The notes under the pieces are model-generated. The model saw nothing but the letters and a program-made list of their open reading frames with translations, was not told where the DNA came from and made no database searches. This document shows, in pieces, positions 16,688 through 25,666 of a stretch of DNA of 39,770 nucleotides. The translations under genes and the position numbers were made by a program. Within the stretch, counting starts at the first letter, position 1, and every line of letters begins with the position of its first letter. Source of the DNA: Tetragenococcus halophilus (GTDB taxonomy: Bacteria; Bacillota; Bacilli; Lactobacillales; Enterococcaceae); the NCBI RefSeq assembly GCF_021474685.1, contig NZ_JAKEIT010000024.1:1-39770 (forward strand), in the 5' to 3' direction.

Positions 16688-17869
16688 TTACGAATTTTTG
16701 TACATATATTCTCTAGTCATTGGTAAGCCGTAACCACTTGTTCCGTTAACCAATAGGTATTGCATAACATCAATATTACCTGCTTCAAAAGAAGCTGCAC
16801 AAGCTTGAAGATACAATGACCACATACGTGAGAAGGGTTCACCATATCGATCAACAACCGTATCAATATGTTCTAAGTAATTTTGATACCAAATTTCAAG
16901 TGTCTTTTGATAATGACGTCTTAATGGTTCAAGATCTGTCAATTGTAAACCTGCGTTCATAATATTTGTCAAGTTTTCGGCTACATTTGGAATATATCCA
17001 CCTGGGAAGATATATTTAGAAAGAAACGGGTCGCTGCCCACGCCTTCATGTTGACCAGTAATACCATGAATCAACGCACGTCCATTAGGGACAAGTAGTT
17101 TTTGTACTTGTTCAAAATATTTCGGAAGATTTTCTTTACCTACATGTTCAAACATACCAATAGATGTTGCGTAGTCAAATTTTTCTTCAACTTCGCGGTA
17201 ATCTTCTAGATAAACATCAACTTGTCCTTCTAACCCTTTTACTTTGATTTCTTCTTTTACTTGGTCGTATTGTTCTTGACTTAAAGTAATTCCAGTAGCT
17301 TTAAGACCAAATTCTTCAGCTGCCATAAAAAGCAATGAACCCCAGCCACAGCCGATATCAACTAAAGTTTTTCCTGCTTCTGGATTTAATTTTGTTAACA
17401 CATGACGTATTTTATTTTCTTGTGCTTGTCCTAGTGAATCATTTTCATCTTTGAAGTAAGCGCAAGAGTAAGTCATAGAGTCATCTAACCATAGGCGATA
17501 GAAATCATTACCAATATCATAATGACTTTGTACGTCTTCTTTGGAATTTTTTTCTGAATGAGAAATTTTAGGTAGGAACTTTAAAAATCCACTATTATCT
17601 GTTACAAAACTGTTTACACTTCGATAAGCAGAAGCAACGAGTTCTTGTAGATCACCTTTCACCTCAATATCGCCGTTCATGTACGCTTCACCTAAAGTTA
17701 ATGTAGGAAGTGAAGTTAGCTCTTTAATAGGGATCGCCTTTTTTAATTGGATCACAGTTTCAGGCGTGCCTTCGCCATAAACTTCGCTTGTTCCATCCCA
17801 GTACTCTACCTTTACTGGAATATCAAAAGCATGACCTAAAAGCTTATCATACGTTTTCTTTTCTAACAT
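16688..17869 (-). CDS. cfa: Cyclopropane-fatty-acyl-phospholipid synthase
   Basis: The enzyme transfers a methylene group from S-adenosylmethionine to cis double bonds of membrane phospholipid acyl chains, a response to acid, ethanol or salt stress. The start is the ATG at 17869 after GGTGGAG, giving 393 aa; an in-frame ATG at 17911 has no such site. The N-terminal domain (residues 1-95) precedes the SYDIGNDFYRLWLDDSMTYSCAYF block near 110. The SAM-binding VDIGCGWGSLL is near 165 and MFEHVGKENL near 230, followed by the GGYIPN and YRHYQKTLEIW-like C-terminal segments. It is monocistronic with a terminator. Confidence 0.95.
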   Translation of the reverse strand: MLEKKTYDKLLGHAFDIPVKVEYWDGTSEVYGEGTPETVIQLKKAIPIKELTSLPTLTLGEAYMNGDIEVKGDLQELVASAYRSVNSFVTDNSGFLKFLPKISHSEKNSKEDVQSHYDIGNDFYRLWLDDSMTYSCAYFKDENDSLGQAQENKIRHVLTKLNPEAGKTLVDIGCGWGSLLFMAAEEFGLKATGITLSQEQYDQVKEEIKVKGLEGQVDVYLEDYREVEEKFDYATSIGMFEHVGKENLPKYFEQVQKLLVPNGRALIHGITGQHEGVGSDPFLSKYIFPGGYIPNVAENLTNIMNAGLQLTDLEPLRRHYQKTLEIWYQNYLEHIDTVVDRYGEPFSRMWSLYLQACAASFEAGNIDVMQYLLVNGTSGYGLPMTREYMYKNS

Positions 17870-18372
17870 TAAAAACACTCCACCTTTAAAATTTGTATTC
17901 TTGTTCTTCAAGTGTATACTTATATATTTTACAAAACTTTTTTATAATTTTGTAGTGAAAAGATTTGTAAAAAACTGTTTTTCTTTTCAAATTTTTTATT
18001 TATTGATAAACAACAAATAATAGTTATATAAACTAAGCATACAGTAACTGAAAGCAATAGAACAAATATAACATGATATTTTGTTATCGTAAATAAAACT
18101 GTCTTCCAGCAAATCACTCTTTTTGACAATCCCTAATAATTCACTTATATTCATAGTTAAATTAGGTGATTATAATAAATAAATTCCGAGTTTGTAATAA
18201 AGAAGTTTAAGTGATTGATTGGCTACTGTAATAATTGCATTTTTGGCCGCTTCTTTGCCGAATTTGGGTCTGGAAATCTCATTTGCTGACCCTTCTTTAA
18301 CTAAAATGTCTCAAAAATGGGAATTTTTATTATCATTTTTTCCTATATTCAATCCTCTAAAGGAGTGAAACA
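17870..18372. other. Intergenic region between cfa and the AbgT gene
   Basis: This is about 500 bp of very AT-rich DNA between divergent genes. A good plus-strand promoter lies at 18123-18151. The 220 nt between it and the AbgT start contain a GGGTC / GACCC inverted repeat (18267-18271 with 18288-18292) but no known riboswitch that I can recognise. No gene is visible; the minus-strand frame at 17929-18129 has no ribosome binding site and low-complexity composition. Confidence 0.5.
18123..18151 (+). promoter_or_regulatory. Probable promoter of the AbgT transporter gene
   Basis: TTGACA (18123-18128) and TATATT (18146-18151) are separated by 17 bp. A transcript from here would have a leader of about 215 nt before the AbgT start. 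Confidence 0.6.
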
Positions 18373-19904
18373 ATGGCTGATAAACAAAAAAATTTTCGAT
18401 TTCTTAATCTAATTGAGCGTGCTGGCAACCGCTTACCTGACCCCTCTTTTTTATTTATATTTTTAACCCTTTTAACGATTATCGCTTCAGCAATAGCAGC
18501 TTATTTTAATCTTTCTGTAAGCTATGAAGGTTTTAATGAAGAAGCTGGGACAATAGAAACAATTACAGCTTCCGTCAATAATCTACTTTCAGTCGAAGGT
18601 TTCCAATATATGGTGACAAACATTATTGATAATTTCACTGGATTTTTTCCTTTAGGAACTGTATTTACCGTTATTATTGGTGTGAGCGTAACAGAAGGAA
18701 CAGGAATGCTTTCTGTATTGTTAAAGCGGATTGTTTCTAAAACACCCAAAGCACTCATTTCTGGTATGGTAGTGTTTTTAGGAATTCTTTCAAACATCGC
18801 TTCTTCGACAGGTTATATCGTTTTATTACCGCTAGGAGCTATCATCTTTTTAGCAAGTAAAAGACATCCTGTTGCTGGCCTAGCTGCTGCTTATGCTGGT
18901 GTCTCTGGCGGCTGGACTGCTAATTTACTGATTGGATCAAACGATCCCTTATACGCAGGCATCTCTACCCAGGCAGCAAATATTCTAGACCCAAATTACA
19001 CTGTTCAACCAACCGGGAATTGGTTTTTTATGATTATATCTACCATTATGATTACGCTAATCGGTACTTATATTACTGATAAAATTGTAGAACCAAAACT
19101 ATCCACTTATTCTTTTACTTCATCAGAAACTGTAGAAACAATTACCGATGATGAGAGAAGAGGTTTACGCTTTGCCGGAATAACATTTTGATTTATATTA
19201 TTCTTATCGCAATAACGATCGTCCCAGAAAATGGTATTCTCAGAGATCCAGAAACGGGTAGTTTATTAGAATCGCCCTTTATGGAAGGGATCATCGTATT
19301 TATTATGTTGATGTTTTTACTACCGGGAATAGCTTATGGTGTCGGTCAAGGCTCTATCAAAAGTACACATGATGTGGCCAAATTGATGTCTGAGGGCATC
19401 TCTGGCATAGCAAACTTTCTCGTGTTAATTTTTTGGGCCGCTCAATTTACTGCTTTTTTTGAATATTCGAATCTAGGTACGATTCTTTCAGTCAACGGTG
19501 CACAATTACTGACAAACATTGGATTGACGGGGCTTCCACTACTATTATTATTTGTTATCGTCGCCGCTTTAATCAATATCATTATGCCAGTTGATACAGC
19601 AAAATGGGCGATGATGGCGCCTATATTTATTCCGATGTTTTTACAATTAGGCCTTTCGCCAGAAGTAACGCAAATCGCTTATCGTATCGGTGATTCAACC
19701 ACTAATGTTATTACACCGTTAATGCCTTTTTTCCCGATGATTATCGCTTATTTCCAAAAATATGACAAAAAGGCTGGTATAGGTTCAGTTATTTCAACCA
19801 TGCTGCCCTATTCCATTGCTTTTTTTATCGGCTGGCTCTTATTACTTAGCGCTTGGTACTTATTTGATTTCCCATTAGGACCCGGCGCGCCAATCCTATT
19901 ATAA
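18373..19904 (+). pseudogene. abgT: AbgT-family transporter, split by a frameshift
   Basis: AbgT-family proteins are membrane transporters of p-aminobenzoyl-glutamate or antimetabolite exporters of about 510 aa. Here the first 272 residues are read from the ATG at 18373 (after AAAGGAGTG) to a TGA at 19189. The remaining 238 residues continue in another frame to 19904. Together they make a full-length protein with NLIERAGNRLPDPSFLF at the start, the SSTGYIVLLPLGA and GGWTANLLIGSNDPL blocks, and the C-terminal DTAKWAMMAPIF and GDSTTNVITPLMPFFP blocks. One extra T in the TTTT run at 19186-19189 would restore the frame (GITF-LIYI). It is either a pseudogene or a sequencing error; everything else looks intact. 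Confidence 0.85.
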
Positions 19905-19907
19905 AAA

Positions 19908-19955
19908 AATCTAAAAAAAAGAGGCTGATAAAATTGTCAGCCTCTTTTACTTATT
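19908..19955. terminator. Bidirectional terminator after the AbgT gene and the baeRF-like gene
   Basis: A perfect 10-bp stem AAGAGGCTGA / TCAGCCTCTT has eight A on its left and TTTTAC on its right. It separates two convergent genes and is strongest in the minus direction. Confidence 0.85.
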
Positions 19956-19968
19956 AAGTTTAATTGAA

Positions 19969-21114
19969 TTAGTAACGCAATCTTGCACTTAGTTTTACAT
20001 CATCAGGCATTTGATCTTCTGATAAAATATATACCTTGCCGTCAGTGTTAAACACGAAGTTGACTAACTGATAAAGAAAATCTGTGCGATCATTGTCTTG
20101 ATAAGCGCCATTGCCATCAATAGATCCTGTTGGTACATAACCTTCTTCAACGATCAATTCTTCAATTTGTCCTTGCATTCCACTTAATGCTAAATCTTGC
20201 GGAATACCATCAATACGATATTCTGGTGTTGTTTCAGTAAAGCGTTGAATTAATTCATCTTCTTGTTTTTGAACGATCTCTTCTTCTTTTTCCTTAACTC
20301 TTTCTTCAATTTGATCATCATGAAGTTGAGAAGCAGACTCATCGATACTTTCATCTAACAAGTAATCATTTTCTGAAATCTCGTGAAAGAGATCTTGATT
20401 TTCTTTGGTGCCAAACAAAATCAATGGAAAAGCCGTTTTCCTTGAATAATTCCGATCGATATAATGATCTACCGCACTAAAATAATGTTTAAGATCATAT
20501 TGTTTTTCAAAGATACTATCATTATGCTCGGAACGAAACTCTCCTGTACCCGCGTTAGAAGTATCTTGAGAACCAAATTCAAGATTTGTATCTATACTGT
20601 CAGCACCTAAGCTTTCATTTTGTGTAGCAGTGCTATCTTCATCATTTTCTTTTAGATCGATTTCAAATAACTGGCCACCACTTTTTTCAAGCAGACGGAT
20701 ACCTTCTTGGTTTAAAAGCAATACATGATAGTTTCTAGTGTATTGGTAATTTTTAACCAGCGGGATAATATTTGGTCGATGATCATAAGTAACACCATTG
20801 ATAGGTGCCACATCGACATGATAATAATAAGCATTATCAGTCGTGATATATAAAATTAAGCCACCATCTGAATCCACTAATTCATCTTCATATTCACGTG
20901 TAGCTTCCACTTGATCAATTAAGGTTAAGGATTCATCACGATCAAATACGTCTGATTCCTTAAGGTTTTTAGAGGCTTCGTCCAAAAGGTTTCTTAATTG
21001 AATTGTGTCTTTATCAGAAGTTACGTCTGTTACGTGTAGCGGCATAGTCAAAGTTATGACTGCCTTGTCGTCAAAGTTTAATGTTGCATTTGGAAAAGTA
21101 ACTAATTTTTGCAT
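19969..21114 (-). CDS. baeRF-like (bacterial release-factor-related) protein
   Basis: This is a soluble protein of about 381 aa from the ATG at 21114; the longer reading to 21174 has no better start. The architecture resembles the bacterial archaeo-eukaryotic release factor-like families (baeRF). An N-terminal alpha/beta part carries LPLHVTDV-like and GGLILYITTDNAYYYHVDV segments. A central strand pair follows (NYHVLLLNQEGIRLLEKSGGQLFEIDL), then a FPLILFGTKENQDLFHEIS block with a long Glu-rich, probably coiled-coil stretch near residue 270, and a C-terminal DFLYQLVNFVFNTDGKVYILS segment. Residues 165-205 are a low-complexity acidic linker. Related proteins are suspected to act on ribosomes, but the function is unproven. 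The family call is by overall resemblance. Confidence 0.6.
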   Translation of the reverse strand: MQKLVTFPNATLNFDDKAVITLTMPLHVTDVTSDKDTIQLRNLLDEASKNLKESDVFDRDESLTLIDQVEATREYEDELVDSDGGLILYITTDNAYYYHVDVAPINGVTYDHRPNIIPLVKNYQYTRNYHVLLLNQEGIRLLEKSGGQLFEIDLKENDEDSTATQNESLGADSIDTNLEFGSQDTSNAGTGEFRSEHNDSIFEKQYDLKHYFSAVDHYIDRNYSRKTAFPLILFGTKENQDLFHEISENDYLLDESIDESASQLHDDQIEERVKEKEEEIVQKQEDELIQRFTETTPEYRIDGIPQDLALSGMQGQIEELIVEEGYVPTGSIDGNGAYQDNDRTDFLYQLVNFVFNTDGKVYILSEDQMPDDVKLSARLRY

Positions 21115-21429
21115 ATTAATAGTTTGCCTTCTTTCCGCGCAATATTTATTATAAAAAAACGCTACATTCACCATAGTATCTCTGTTTAAATTTGTAAAAT
21201 AAAAACCATTGTACTAGCTCCAAAAATTATATCAGCTTTATTTATCAATATTTTGGCGAATTCTTAATACTTTATTTCTTACTTAAAATCATCAGGTGTT
21301 TAATTAATAATAAATATTATAATAACACAAAGTTGCTGTTAAATACCTTGAAAACAACTTTTACAAAAAGAGTTACTTTTTCGATTTTATTTAGAAATAT
21401 TAACAAGACTTATTAAGACGACACAAGTA
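21115..21429. other. Intergenic region downstream of the liv operon
   Basis: This is about 315 bp of AT-rich DNA between the end of the liv operon and the baeRF-like gene, both on the minus strand. I see no gene. A weak AAAAAGTAACTCTTTTT hairpin near 21365-21380 could end the liv transcript, but it is poor. Confidence 0.4.
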
Positions 21430-22065
21430 CTACTTTACTATACGAGTCTCATAATCCTGTTTTGCTAATACTTCTTTAGCTTTCTCACCTTCTTTTTCAC
21501 TGATTTGGATAGTAATTTCAATATGATCTTCAATACGATTAACAAAAATATGGGAAATACTAATATTATTGTGCGCTAAAATGGCGGTTATGCTGTCCAA
21601 AACACCTACCCTATCCTCGTCAACTTCAATAATTAAGCGATCTCCTCCACTTTGATAGCCTGATAATTCGATCAATGCGCTAAAAATATCTTTATAAGTG
21701 ATGATACCTTCGACCTTTTTATCTCCATCAATAACCGGTAGAACAGTAACATTGTTATTAACCATTAATAGCGCTGCTTCTTCAATCAATAGTTCTTTTG
21801 AAGCTGTCTGTGCATCTTTTTCCATAATGTCTTCAACAATTGTTTTGTCTAATAAATAATTTAATTCATAAATACTCAAACTAGTCGCCGCAGAAGAGGT
21901 CTTATTTTTAATCAGTTCTTCTGTTATCAGCCCAACAAATAAATCATTTTTAATAACTGGCAGACTGTGAAAGTCATGTTTTTCCATCAAATCAACAGCT
22001 TCAGTCACTCTAGTATCGGGTTTGATCGTTATAACATCTGGTGTCATATAATGTTTAATATTCAA
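21430..22065 (-). CDS. CBS-CBS-ACT domain protein, AcuB-like
   Basis: This 211-aa cytosolic protein has two CBS domains (about residues 1-60 and 75-135; typical starts YMTPDVITIKPDTRVTEA and IMEKDAQTASKELLIEEA) and a C-terminal ACT domain (about 142-211, starting LIIEVDEDRVGVLDSITAIL). CBS pairs sense adenine nucleotides and ACT domains usually bind amino acids, so it is a candidate sensor. It is the last gene of the liv operon, 4 nt after livF. Its TTG start follows GGAGGG, which is made of the last two Gly codons of livF. Involvement in controlling branched-chain amino acid uptake or metabolism is an inference from this linkage. AcuB-like names do not prove a role in acetoin use. Confidence 0.85.
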   Translation of the reverse strand: MNIKHYMTPDVITIKPDTRVTEAVDLMEKHDFHSLPVIKNDLFVGLITEELIKNKTSSAATSLSIYELNYLLDKTIVEDIMEKDAQTASKELLIEEAALLMVNNNVTVLPVIDGDKKVEGIITYKDIFSALIELSGYQSGGDRLIIEVDEDRVGVLDSITAILAHNNISISHIFVNRIEDHIEITIQISEKEGEKAKEVLAKQDYETRIVK

Positions 22066-22069
22066 AAAA

Positions 22070-22774
22070 TTACCCTCCTAAATAAGCTTTTTGAACTTCA
22101 TCGCTTTCCAATAGCTTCTCTCCTGTTCCTGAAGTAACAATTTTTCCTGTCTCCAGCACATAACCACGGTTTGAAATTTCCAAAGCAACCTTAGCGTTTT
22201 GCTCAACTAACAAAATTGTAGTGCCATTTTGATTGATATCTTCGATAATGCTAAAAATCTCGCGAATAAATAATGGCGCAAGTCCCATAGAAGGTTCATC
22301 AAGAAGTAGTAACTTGGGTTGCGATACTAACGCTCTTCCCATTGCTAGCATTTGTTGCTCACCACCAGATAAGGTGGCCGCATCTTGTCCGACACGTTCT
22401 TCTAACACAGGAAAACGTTCAAACACCATTGCCATATCTTTTTTAACGCCTTCTTTATCTTTACGTAAAAACGCGCCCATTTCTAAATTCTCTTTTACCG
22501 TCAAGCCACTAAAAACATGTCTTCCTTCAGGAACATGGGAAATACCACTTTTTACTATTTTTTTCGGTGCAATACTTCGAATGTTTTTTTGCTTAAAATA
22601 AATCGACCCATTTGAAGGTTTATTTAGTCCTGAGATAGTTTGCAAAATCGTGGTTTTTCCTGCGCCATTGGCACCGATCAAGGAAACGATTTCGCCTTCC
22701 TTAACTTCAAAACTAACATCTCTAATAGCTTCGATTACACCATAATGTACAGTTAAATTATTTACCTCCAACAT
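22070..22774 (-). CDS. livF: Branched-chain amino acid ABC transporter ATPase LivF
   Basis: This is one of two cytosolic ATPases of the branched-chain amino acid importer. It has about 234 aa from the ATG at 22774, 1 nt after the livG stop, with the ribosome binding site GGGGGTG inside the end of livG. It shows Walker A GANGAGKTT near residue 36, the signature LSGGEQQMLAMGRAL near 134, Walker B LLLLDEPSMGLAP and the H-loop region LLVEQNAKVAL, where the switch His is replaced by Asn as is usual in LivF. The SHVPEGRHVFSGLTVKENL segment is the LivF hallmark. Confidence 0.95.
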   Translation of the reverse strand: MLEVNNLTVHYGVIEAIRDVSFEVKEGEIVSLIGANGAGKTTILQTISGLNKPSNGSIYFKQKNIRSIAPKKIVKSGISHVPEGRHVFSGLTVKENLEMGAFLRKDKEGVKKDMAMVFERFPVLEERVGQDAATLSGGEQQMLAMGRALVSQPKLLLLDEPSMGLAPLFIREIFSIIEDINQNGTTILLVEQNAKVALEISNRGYVLETGKIVTSGTGEKLLESDEVQKAYLGG

Positions 22775-22775
22775 A

Positions 22776-23549
22776 CTACACACCCCCTAGATAAGCATTC
22801 ACGACTTTATCGTTTTGACGAATTTCTTGAGGTGTTCCCTGTGCGATCACTTTGCCATATTCTAAAACATAAATTCTTTGGCAGACTTGCATCACAACAG
22901 ACATATCATGTTCAATCAACACAATCGTTAAATTAAAATCTCTTTGAATCTGGTAAATCAACTTAGTTAATTTATCACTTTCAATAGGATTCATTCCAGC
23001 CGCTGGTTCGTCTAAAAACAAAATACTAGGTTCAGTAGCAAGTGCTCTTACAATTTCCAACCTTCTTTGATTTCCATAAGATAGATTTTTTGCTTTTTCA
23101 TTAGCAATATTTTCTAGACCAAAAATTTTTAATAATTCCCTAGCTTTTTCTATCATTTGTTCTTCTGCTTGGTAAAATTTTGGCATGCGCAAGAAAGTCG
23201 AAATAAATCCCGCTGAATATTTATTATGCATTCCTACAGTTACATTTTCTAATACACTCATCTCTTTTAATAAACGTATATTTTGAAACGTACGAGCAAT
23301 ACCAAGAGAGGCAATATCGCTTGTTCTCTTGCCGCCAATGGCAATCACTTTATTATTTTTTTCAAAATCAATACTGCCTTTGCTTGGTTTATAAACACCC
23401 GTTAACAAATTGAAAAGCGTCGTTTTTCCTGCGCCGTTTGGTCCAATCAAGCCGATAAGTTCATTTTTATCAAATGTTAAATCAACATTTTGAATAGCTG
23501 TTAAACCGCCAAAATTTTTGCTTAAATTTTTTACTTCTAATAATGTCAC
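22776..23549 (-). CDS. livG: Branched-chain amino acid ABC transporter ATPase LivG
   Basis: The second ATPase of the importer has 257 aa. Walker A is GPNGAGKTT near residue 36. The LivG-specific insert and GIARTFQNIRLLKEMSVLENV follow near 80-100, then the signature LSYGNQRRLEIVRAL near 160, Walker B ILFLDEPAAGMNP and the switch His in LIEHDMSVVM. The start is a GTG at 23549, 5 nt after AAGAAGGG and 2 nt after the livM stop. It forms a heterodimer with LivF on the LivHM permease. Confidence 0.95.
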   Translation of the reverse strand: MTLLEVKNLSKNFGGLTAIQNVDLTFDKNELIGLIGPNGAGKTTLFNLLTGVYKPSKGSIDFEKNNKVIAIGGKRTSDIASLGIARTFQNIRLLKEMSVLENVTVGMHNKYSAGFISTFLRMPKFYQAEEQMIEKARELLKIFGLENIANEKAKNLSYGNQRRLEIVRALATEPSILFLDEPAAGMNPIESDKLTKLIYQIQRDFNLTIVLIEHDMSVVMQVCQRIYVLEYGKVIAQGTPQEIRQNDKVVNAYLGGV

Positions 23550-23551
23550 AC

Positions 23552-24520
23552 TTACCCTTCTTTCCCCTCTGATATTGGATTTGCTTTTTTCTTAAAAATC
23601 CTAGCTAGACTGATTTCTCTTGTACCAAACAATCCAGTTGGTTTAAAAATCATAATCAAAATCAATACCAATGAATAAATAATGACACGTAAAGCGCCAA
23701 ATTGTTGTAAATACATATTTAAAATACCTAAAACAGTAGCAGCTACGACACTTCCTGTTAAGCTACCAATTCCACCAAATACAACCATAATCAAAATATC
23801 AATCGATTTGTTAAAGGTAAACTGACTTGGATTGATTATTCCAAAATAGGAAGCATGAATGGAGCCTGCAACCGCAGCGGTCACTGCACCGATAACAAAA
23901 GCGATTAGTTTATAATAAAAAGTATTTACGCCAATCGATTCTGCGGCCATTTCATCTTCGCGAATAGCAATCGTCGCACGACCAATACTGCTCCGGGTGT
24001 AATTTGCGATCAAAATAATACAAATAGCCATTAAGGCAAAAGCCATTTGCCAATCCGCAAAAAATGGAATACCACTTAAGCCTGCTGCACCGTTTGTAAG
24101 GTCTGTCATATTAAGAATAATTATGCGAATAATTTCAGAAAAACCTAATGTGGCAATAGCTAAATAATCCCCTTTTAAACGCAATGTCGGTATACCTACA
24201 ATTAAAGCAACCATGCCCGCCAGTAAGATACCAAGGATTAAACTTATTAAAAAAGCACCCATACTTTGGTTTTCTGTGGTTAATATTCCTGTAGCATATG
24301 CGCCAATAGCCATAAATCCTGCATGGCCTAAGGATAACTGTCCAGAATAGCCTACAATCAAATTCAGCCCGACAGCTAAGATAATATTGATCAATACATT
24401 GACTAATGTGATCTCATAGTAAGGATCGATAATACCAAAAAAGACAAGCGAATCGATCGCAAAAAATCCTAACAAAGTGATAATCAGCCAAATAATGCTT
24501 AATTTGTTAAATACTTTCAT
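23552..24520 (-). CDS. livM: Branched-chain amino acid ABC transporter permease LivM
   Basis: This integral membrane permease has about 322 aa from the ATG at 24520, 6 nt after AGGTGG. An in-frame GTG at 24529 directly abuts the livH stop. There are eight to ten hydrophobic segments. The LivM hallmarks are VGYSGQLSLGHAGFMAIGAYATG near residue 58 and the cytoplasmic coupling region GRATIAIREDEMAAESIGVN near 200, followed by VVFGGIGSLTGSVVAA. It pairs with LivH. Confidence 0.93.
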   Translation of the reverse strand: MKVFNKLSIIWLIITLLGFFAIDSLVFFGIIDPYYEITLVNVLINIILAVGLNLIVGYSGQLSLGHAGFMAIGAYATGILTTENQSMGAFLISLILGILLAGMVALIVGIPTLRLKGDYLAIATLGFSEIIRIIILNMTDLTNGAAGLSGIPFFADWQMAFALMAICIILIANYTRSSIGRATIAIREDEMAAESIGVNTFYYKLIAFVIGAVTAAVAGSIHASYFGIINPSQFTFNKSIDILIMVVFGGIGSLTGSVVAATVLGILNMYLQQFGALRVIIYSLVLILIMIFKPTGLFGTREISLARIFKKKANPISEGKEG

Positions 24521-24529
24521 CCAATCCAC

Positions 24530-25408
24530 CTACACTTTCTCTTTATTTGATTTACCGAAAAGACCAGATGGACGAATAAGTAAGATTAAAATCAAAATAA
24601 AATAAACAACAGCATCACGTATCATAGAGTTGCCATAAGCAGAAATCATGACTTCAATCGTGCCAATAAGTAGACCTCCGACCATCGCACCAGGAATAAC
24701 ACCGATCCCGCCAAAAACAGCAGCAACAAAAGCTTTTAATCCTGGGGCTGTGCCCATCATTGGATTGATGGTGTTATAATACATCCCAACTAGTAAACCA
24801 CCAGCACCTGCCAGCGCAGACCCTAATAGGAAAGTAAAACTAATAATGGTGTTAGGATTAATTCCCATTAATTCAGCCGCTTTTGAATCGATACTTACTG
24901 CACGCATGGCTTTACCCATTTTGGTTTTTTGTACAATAAACTGAAGTAAAACCATAAGTACAAGAGAAGTCCCCAACAGCAAAATCTCCATCTGACCGAT
25001 ACTTACGTTACCAATCGTATATTGCTTATTTTGAATGATTTGAGGAAAAGATTTTGCTTCAGGACCCACCACATAAATCATCATATTTTGTAGTAGATAA
25101 GACACCGCAATAGCTGTGATCAAGGCGGTAATACGCGGCGAATTTCTTAAGGGTTTGTAAGCAACTTTTTCAATAATTACGCCTAAAATAGCTGTAACCA
25201 GCATGGTTAGCGCTAGTGTCACAAAGATATTCAATTCTAAATCCAAGAACATAAAATAACTTACAAAGGCTCCGATCATATAAATATCACCGTGGGCAAA
25301 ATTAATTAATTTGATAATCCCATAAACCATGGTATACCCTAGTGCGATCAAAGCATACACGCTTCCTACAGAAAGGCCATTAATTAACTGTTGAATAAAA
25401 GCCTCCAT
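24530..25408 (-). CDS. livH: Branched-chain amino acid ABC transporter permease LivH
   Basis: This 292-aa permease has the LivH signature YALIALGYTMVYGIIKLINF near residue 20, with NFAHGDIYMIGAFV next, and the coupling region MGKAMRAVSIDSKAAELMGIN near 180, then FVAAVFGGIGVIPGAMVGG. The ATG at 25408 follows AAGGAGAG. It is separated from livJ by 258 bp that hold a long inverted repeat, while the four genes after it are packed within 0-4 nt of each other. Confidence 0.95.
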   Translation of the reverse strand: MEAFIQQLINGLSVGSVYALIALGYTMVYGIIKLINFAHGDIYMIGAFVSYFMFLDLELNIFVTLALTMLVTAILGVIIEKVAYKPLRNSPRITALITAIAVSYLLQNMMIYVVGPEAKSFPQIIQNKQYTIGNVSIGQMEILLLGTSLVLMVLLQFIVQKTKMGKAMRAVSIDSKAAELMGINPNTIISFTFLLGSALAGAGGLLVGMYYNTINPMMGTAPGLKAFVAAVFGGIGVIPGAMVGGLLIGTIEVMISAYGNSMIRDAVVYFILILILLIRPSGLFGKSNKEKV

Positions 25409-25470
25409 TTTTTTGACTCTCCTTCCAAAGATTCGATTTTCTTTATATTTTTATCTTTTTTGCTAAATAA

Positions 25471-25598
25471 GTTTTGTCACAAGCTAAAAAACAGACTATT
25501 TTGAAATTTCAATAAATTCTTTATGCTTTTTTACGACTAATCAGTCTTTTAAAAAGTTATCATCTGTTCAGAAAAACTTTTAGCAATTGTGACAAAAC
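25471..25598 (-). repeat. Inverted repeat in the livJ-livH gap
   Basis: GTTTTGTCACAA plus GCTAAAA (25471-25489) pairs with TTTTAGC plus TTGTGACAAAAC (25578-25598): 19 bp with one 2-nt bulge, enclosing about 88 nt that contain a further small hairpin. No T run follows on the minus strand, so it is not an ordinary terminator. It could stabilise or process the livJ message, or be a binding site. Confidence 0.6.
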
Positions 25599-25666
25599 AT
25601 ATTATTAAAAAGTAGCATAAAAGTTACGAATCTCACTTTATCATGATATCTGCAAAATATTTTTCG

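Noticed and set aside
17929-18129. A 66-codon minus-strand frame upstream of cfa
   Set aside because: No ribosome binding site, low-complexity Leu/Ile/Phe composition from AT-rich DNA, and no family resemblance.
25471-25598. Rho-independent terminator between livJ and livH
   Set aside because: The stem encloses 88 nt and is not followed by a T run on the minus strand.
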